From: an uncultured Acetatifactor sp.
Lineage (GTDB): Bacteria > Bacillota > Clostridia > Lachnospirales > Lachnospiraceae
Reading direction: 5' to 3'
Length of the DNA: 7,679 nucleotides
NCBI GenBank assembly: GCA_910578995.1
Contig: CAJTSY010000114.1
Coordinates: 4,926-12,604 of the forward strand
A program made the translations under genes and the position numbers. The notes beneath the pieces are model-generated. The model made no database searches. It was not told the origin of the DNA and saw only the letters and a list, made by a program, of their open reading frames with translations. Positions 5,721 through 7,679 of this stretch are shown here, piece after piece (within the stretch, counting starts at the first letter, position 1; each line of letters opens with the position of its first letter).

Positions 5721-7076
5721 CTATTCCTGCCGCCCGGCTTCTTTACGGCTCTGCTTTCCCTGTTTCTCAGCTTCTTTACGGTTTCGCTTTTCCTGCCTGT
5801 CAGCCTCTTTACGTTTCCGCTTCTCCTGTCTGTCAGCCTCTTTACGGTCTCGTCTTTCCTGTTTCCCATCCGATGGGGCAGAGCGTCTTCTCCTCCGGCT
5901 CCTTCTTCTCACCGGTTCCTCTCCGAATCCGCTGTCTCCGATACCGCTGTCCTCAAAATCACTCTCCTCTAATTCATCCTCTCCGGTACCGCTGCCACCC
6001 AGTCCGCCTTTTTCAAATCCGCCTTTTTTCTTCCTTTTCCGCTTCTCACGCCGTCTCTCCACCCATCGCTCCGCCTTATCCATAAGCTTCAGGCGCACAT
6101 CCCGCATGGTCCAGCCTTTATGCTTCCACCAGATACAGAAAAATACAAGCCCCAGTCCCACCGGATAAGCCAGAAACAGGATGCCGAACAGAGTCATCAG
6201 CGCCAGGATATCCTCGTAGCTCCTGGCGATATTTTCCCAGTAGGGATAAATGATTGCCTTGCCGTTCATGGAACGGGTGCCAAACTGTGTCAGGAGCTTC
6301 AGCCTGGACACCAGGGAATAACGGGTGGTATTCTCCACAATCTCAGTTTTCTTCTCATCCGCTCCCAGTTTTTCCTTTATATAATTCACTGCAAAACCTG
6401 TAACCGGGTTCGGCATGACGATCTCAAAATGGTTGATGCCGTTGTTCTGTCCCAGTTCCGACAGCGTCTGGTAGGAGACATACACCAGGGTTGAATCCAG
6501 TCCCGCGGCTTCCGCCAGGCGTCCTGACTGCCTCTCCACCACGCCGGTGACAATGTGGGGAATACCGCCGATATACACCGTCATTCCGGCCACATCATTG
6601 GAGCCGAACAGCTGCCACGCCGCATCCTCGTCTATGACACAGTAATCCTGCATCAGGTCATTTCCTGAGAAATAGGATCCGTACAACAGTTTCACCGGAT
6701 GAAACAGGAAGAAGTCCCCCCCTATTCCAATGGCATCCGCAGTCACGCTTCCCTTATCTGAAGAGATGGTCACGCTGCCGTCGGCGCTGTAGGCATCCGC
6801 CCACAGCCTGGCACCCGGATTCTCCGACTCCTGGACCACGGATGCATCCACCAGCGCACCGTCCACCGTATGCTCAAAATCTATGATTTCATCCTGGGTA
6901 ATACCTGACCCCACCGAGAAAAAGCAGCTGACCTGCGAGGCATTCTTCTTGCTGCTCCACCTGGAAGCTGTTGTCTGCGTCAGCTGGCTCTGCCCCAGAT
7001 AGCTTGTGGCAAAAAGCAGGATCAGGAAAATCAGGAAGGAAATCCCCCCGCTTATACCCAATACTATTTTCTTCAT
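5721..7076 (-). CDS. MacB-like extracytoplasmic-domain membrane protein with long charged tail
   Basis: A 451-residue membrane protein numbered from ATG 7076. An N-terminal helix (about 4-25, IVLGISGGISFLIFLILLFA) is followed by an outside domain of about 260 residues that looks like the MacB periplasmic core domain. Recognisable parts are FFLFHPVKLLYGSYFS (122-137), DYCVIDEDAAWQLFGSNDVAGMTVYIGGIPHIVTGVV (145-180) and a second half ending near 285. A single hydrophobic stretch (about 289-317) then returns to the cytosol. MacB/FtsX permeases have three helices after this domain, so this is a core-domain protein without the full FtsX module. The cytoplasmic tail (about 318-451) is basic, then acidic (EDELEESDFEDSG, 366-378), then basic with 11-residue repeats. 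GAGG at 7083-7086 sits 6 bases before ATG 7076, which favours it over GTG 7079. The adaptor gene ends 19 bases upstream and the lipoprotein gene begins 70 bases downstream. A role as partner of an ABC exporter or mechanotransmission system is inferred. Confidence 0.85.
   Translation of the reverse strand: MKKIVLGISGGISFLIFLILLFATSYLGQSQLTQTTASRWSSKKNASQVSCFFSVGSGITQDEIIDFEHTVDGALVDASVVQESENPGARLWADAYSADGSVTISSDKGSVTADAIGIGGDFFLFHPVKLLYGSYFSGNDLMQDYCVIDEDAAWQLFGSNDVAGMTVYIGGIPHIVTGVVERQSGRLAEAAGLDSTLVYVSYQTLSELGQNNGINHFEIVMPNPVTGFAVNYIKEKLGADEKKTEIVENTTRYSLVSRLKLLTQFGTRSMNGKAIIYPYWENIARSYEDILALMTLFGILFLAYPVGLGLVFFCIWWKHKGWTMRDVRLKLMDKAERWVERRREKRKRKKKGGFEKGGLGGSGTGEDELEESDFEDSGIGDSGFGEEPVRRRSRRRRRSAPSDGKQERRDRKEADRQEKRKRKEADRQEKRNRKEAEKQGKQSRKEAGRQE
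5724..5846 (-). repeat. In-frame 33-base tandem repeat encoding a basic tail
   Basis: The last 41 codons of the MacB-like gene are three full and one partial 11-residue units: RKEADRQEKRK, RKEADRQEKRN, RKEAEKQGKQS and RKEAGRQE. The first two differ only at the last residue, which suggests recent duplication, and the later units are more diverged. The 33-base period keeps the frame. Each unit alternates basic and acidic residues as in a highly charged helix, with a net positive charge. Confidence 0.88.
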
Positions 7077-7095
7077 CACTTACCTCATTTCCGGT

Positions 7096-7679
7096 CTATC
7101 CGTTATTCTCACTCAGCCTGACCTGTTTGCCTGCCTCCACGGGCTTCGTGGAAGTTGTGATTACAAATTCATAGCCGTACAGGGCCGCACTGACAGCAGA
7201 CTGGGTGTCGTCGCTTGCCAGAACCTCCACATCCACACGGGTTGCAATATAACGGGTACTCAGGGGTCCCTGCTTGGACTCCACAATCAGGATGAACTTG
7301 CCGTTGTTGTCCTCACGTATGGCACTGTTAGGCACGATGTAGTCATAGTTGGAACTCTTCTGCCCCACGGACACGTTCAGTGTCTGCCCTGCGGTTACAT
7401 TTCCGGACACGTCAAAGGTCAGCAGTTTCTTCTGCCCGGGGTCATTGGGATCCGGTTTCATGTTGGCCAGTGTCACTGTCACATCATCATATCTCCAGGC
7501 ATTTACCAGATCCGCCACATCCCCCACGGACAGCCTCTTGGCCTGTTCATTGGTTACGGAAAAGCTCATGTTATAACCCTTTCCTTCCGGCTGCATCACC
7601 GCCACGGGGACACTTGCATCCGTGTTTTTGCCGGCCGTTACATTCAGCGCGGTAATGGTGCCGGCAATGGGTGCGGTAA
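7096..7679 (-). CDS. Membrane-fusion (HlyD/RND adaptor-like) protein, C-terminal part (runs off right edge)
   Basis: The visible 193 complete codons stay open to the window edge, so the true start lies beyond 7679. The first residues (TAPIAGTITALNVTAGKNTD) match the second half of a lipoyl/barrel-sandwich domain. A beta-barrel-like segment follows (SFSVTNEQAKRLSVGDVADL), then a loop (DPNDPGQKKLLTFDVSG), then the membrane-proximal domain (DYIVPNSAIREDNNGKFILI, then YIATRVDVEVLASD), ending KPVEAGKQVRLSENNG. Such adaptors link an inner-membrane transporter to outer envelope layers; in Gram-positives they usually pair with MacB-like ABC exporters. The 19-base gap to the MacB-like gene supports a shared operon. 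The alternative of a short protein starting at GTG 7605 is unlikely, because the homology continues upstream of it. Confidence 0.88.
   Translation of the reverse strand, partial: TAPIAGTITALNVTAGKNTDASVPVAVMQPEGKGYNMSFSVTNEQAKRLSVGDVADLVNAWRYDDVTVTLANMKPDPNDPGQKKLLTFDVSGNVTAGQTLNVSVGQKSSNYDYIVPNSAIREDNNGKFILIVESKQGPLSTRYIATRVDVEVLASDDTQSAVSAALYGYEFVITTSTKPVEAGKQVRLSENNG

Noticed and set aside
5651..5869. Longer start (ATG 5869) for the lipoprotein gene
   Set aside because: It would add 73 residues of charged repeat in front of the lipoprotein signal, overlaps the upstream gene in another frame, and lacks the AGGAGG that precedes GTG 5650.
6023..6029. A AAA AAG type slippery heptamer on the minus strand as a programmed -1 frameshift site
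   Set aside because: The seven bases are present but in the wrong phase relative to the reading frame (codons AAA AAA GGC), and the -1 frame gives no meaningful extension that I could identify.

Overview
The window looks like chromosomal DNA of a low-to-mid-GC Firmicute, most likely a gut Lachnospiraceae/Clostridia-type organism. The reasons are AGGAGG-type ribosome binding sites, clear TTGnnn-N17-TATAnT promoters, a Gram-positive lipoprotein carrying a solute-binding domain, a Bacillus-like manganese-type CDF transporter, and a manganese-type phosphoglycerate mutase. This placement is inferred from gene style; no rRNA, tRNA, CRISPR array or insertion sequence is visible.

Layout. (1) 1-344, minus: the first 114 codons of gpmI (2,3-bisphosphoglycerate-independent phosphoglycerate mutase), with a strong promoter at 410-438. 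(2) 445-905, minus: a decayed ABC transporter ATPase. It has lost its Walker A end and its H-loop end, and it carries a frameshift near 745. (3) 978-2723, plus: a probable two-gene unit. An extended -10 promoter (978-1006) drives a cation diffusion facilitator (1050-2216) with a duplicated C-terminal domain, followed 45 bases later by a compact YgjP/DUF45-type zinc metallopeptidase (2262-2723). (4) 2724-2956: a gene-free convergent junction. (5) 2957-7679, minus: a three-gene envelope operon entering from the right edge. It consists of a membrane-fusion (HlyD/RND adaptor-like) protein (3' part), a MacB-like extracytoplasmic-domain membrane protein with a long charged cytoplasmic tail, and a large lipoprotein made of a putative six-bladed propeller plus a family-1-like solute-binding domain.

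How the genes may work together. The adaptor and MacB-like protein are building blocks of tripartite-style exporters or mechanotransmission ABC systems. The solute-binding lipoprotein normally belongs to importers. No ATPase, FtsX core or import permease is visible, so the ATPase is either upstream of the window or elsewhere. The set may be a ligand-sensing or ligand-delivering envelope complex, which is a hypothesis. Two neighbouring genes of the operon each carry an in-frame tandem repeat: 33-base units encoding a basic cytoplasmic tail, and 30-base units encoding an acidic extracellular linker. This is the most unusual part of the window.
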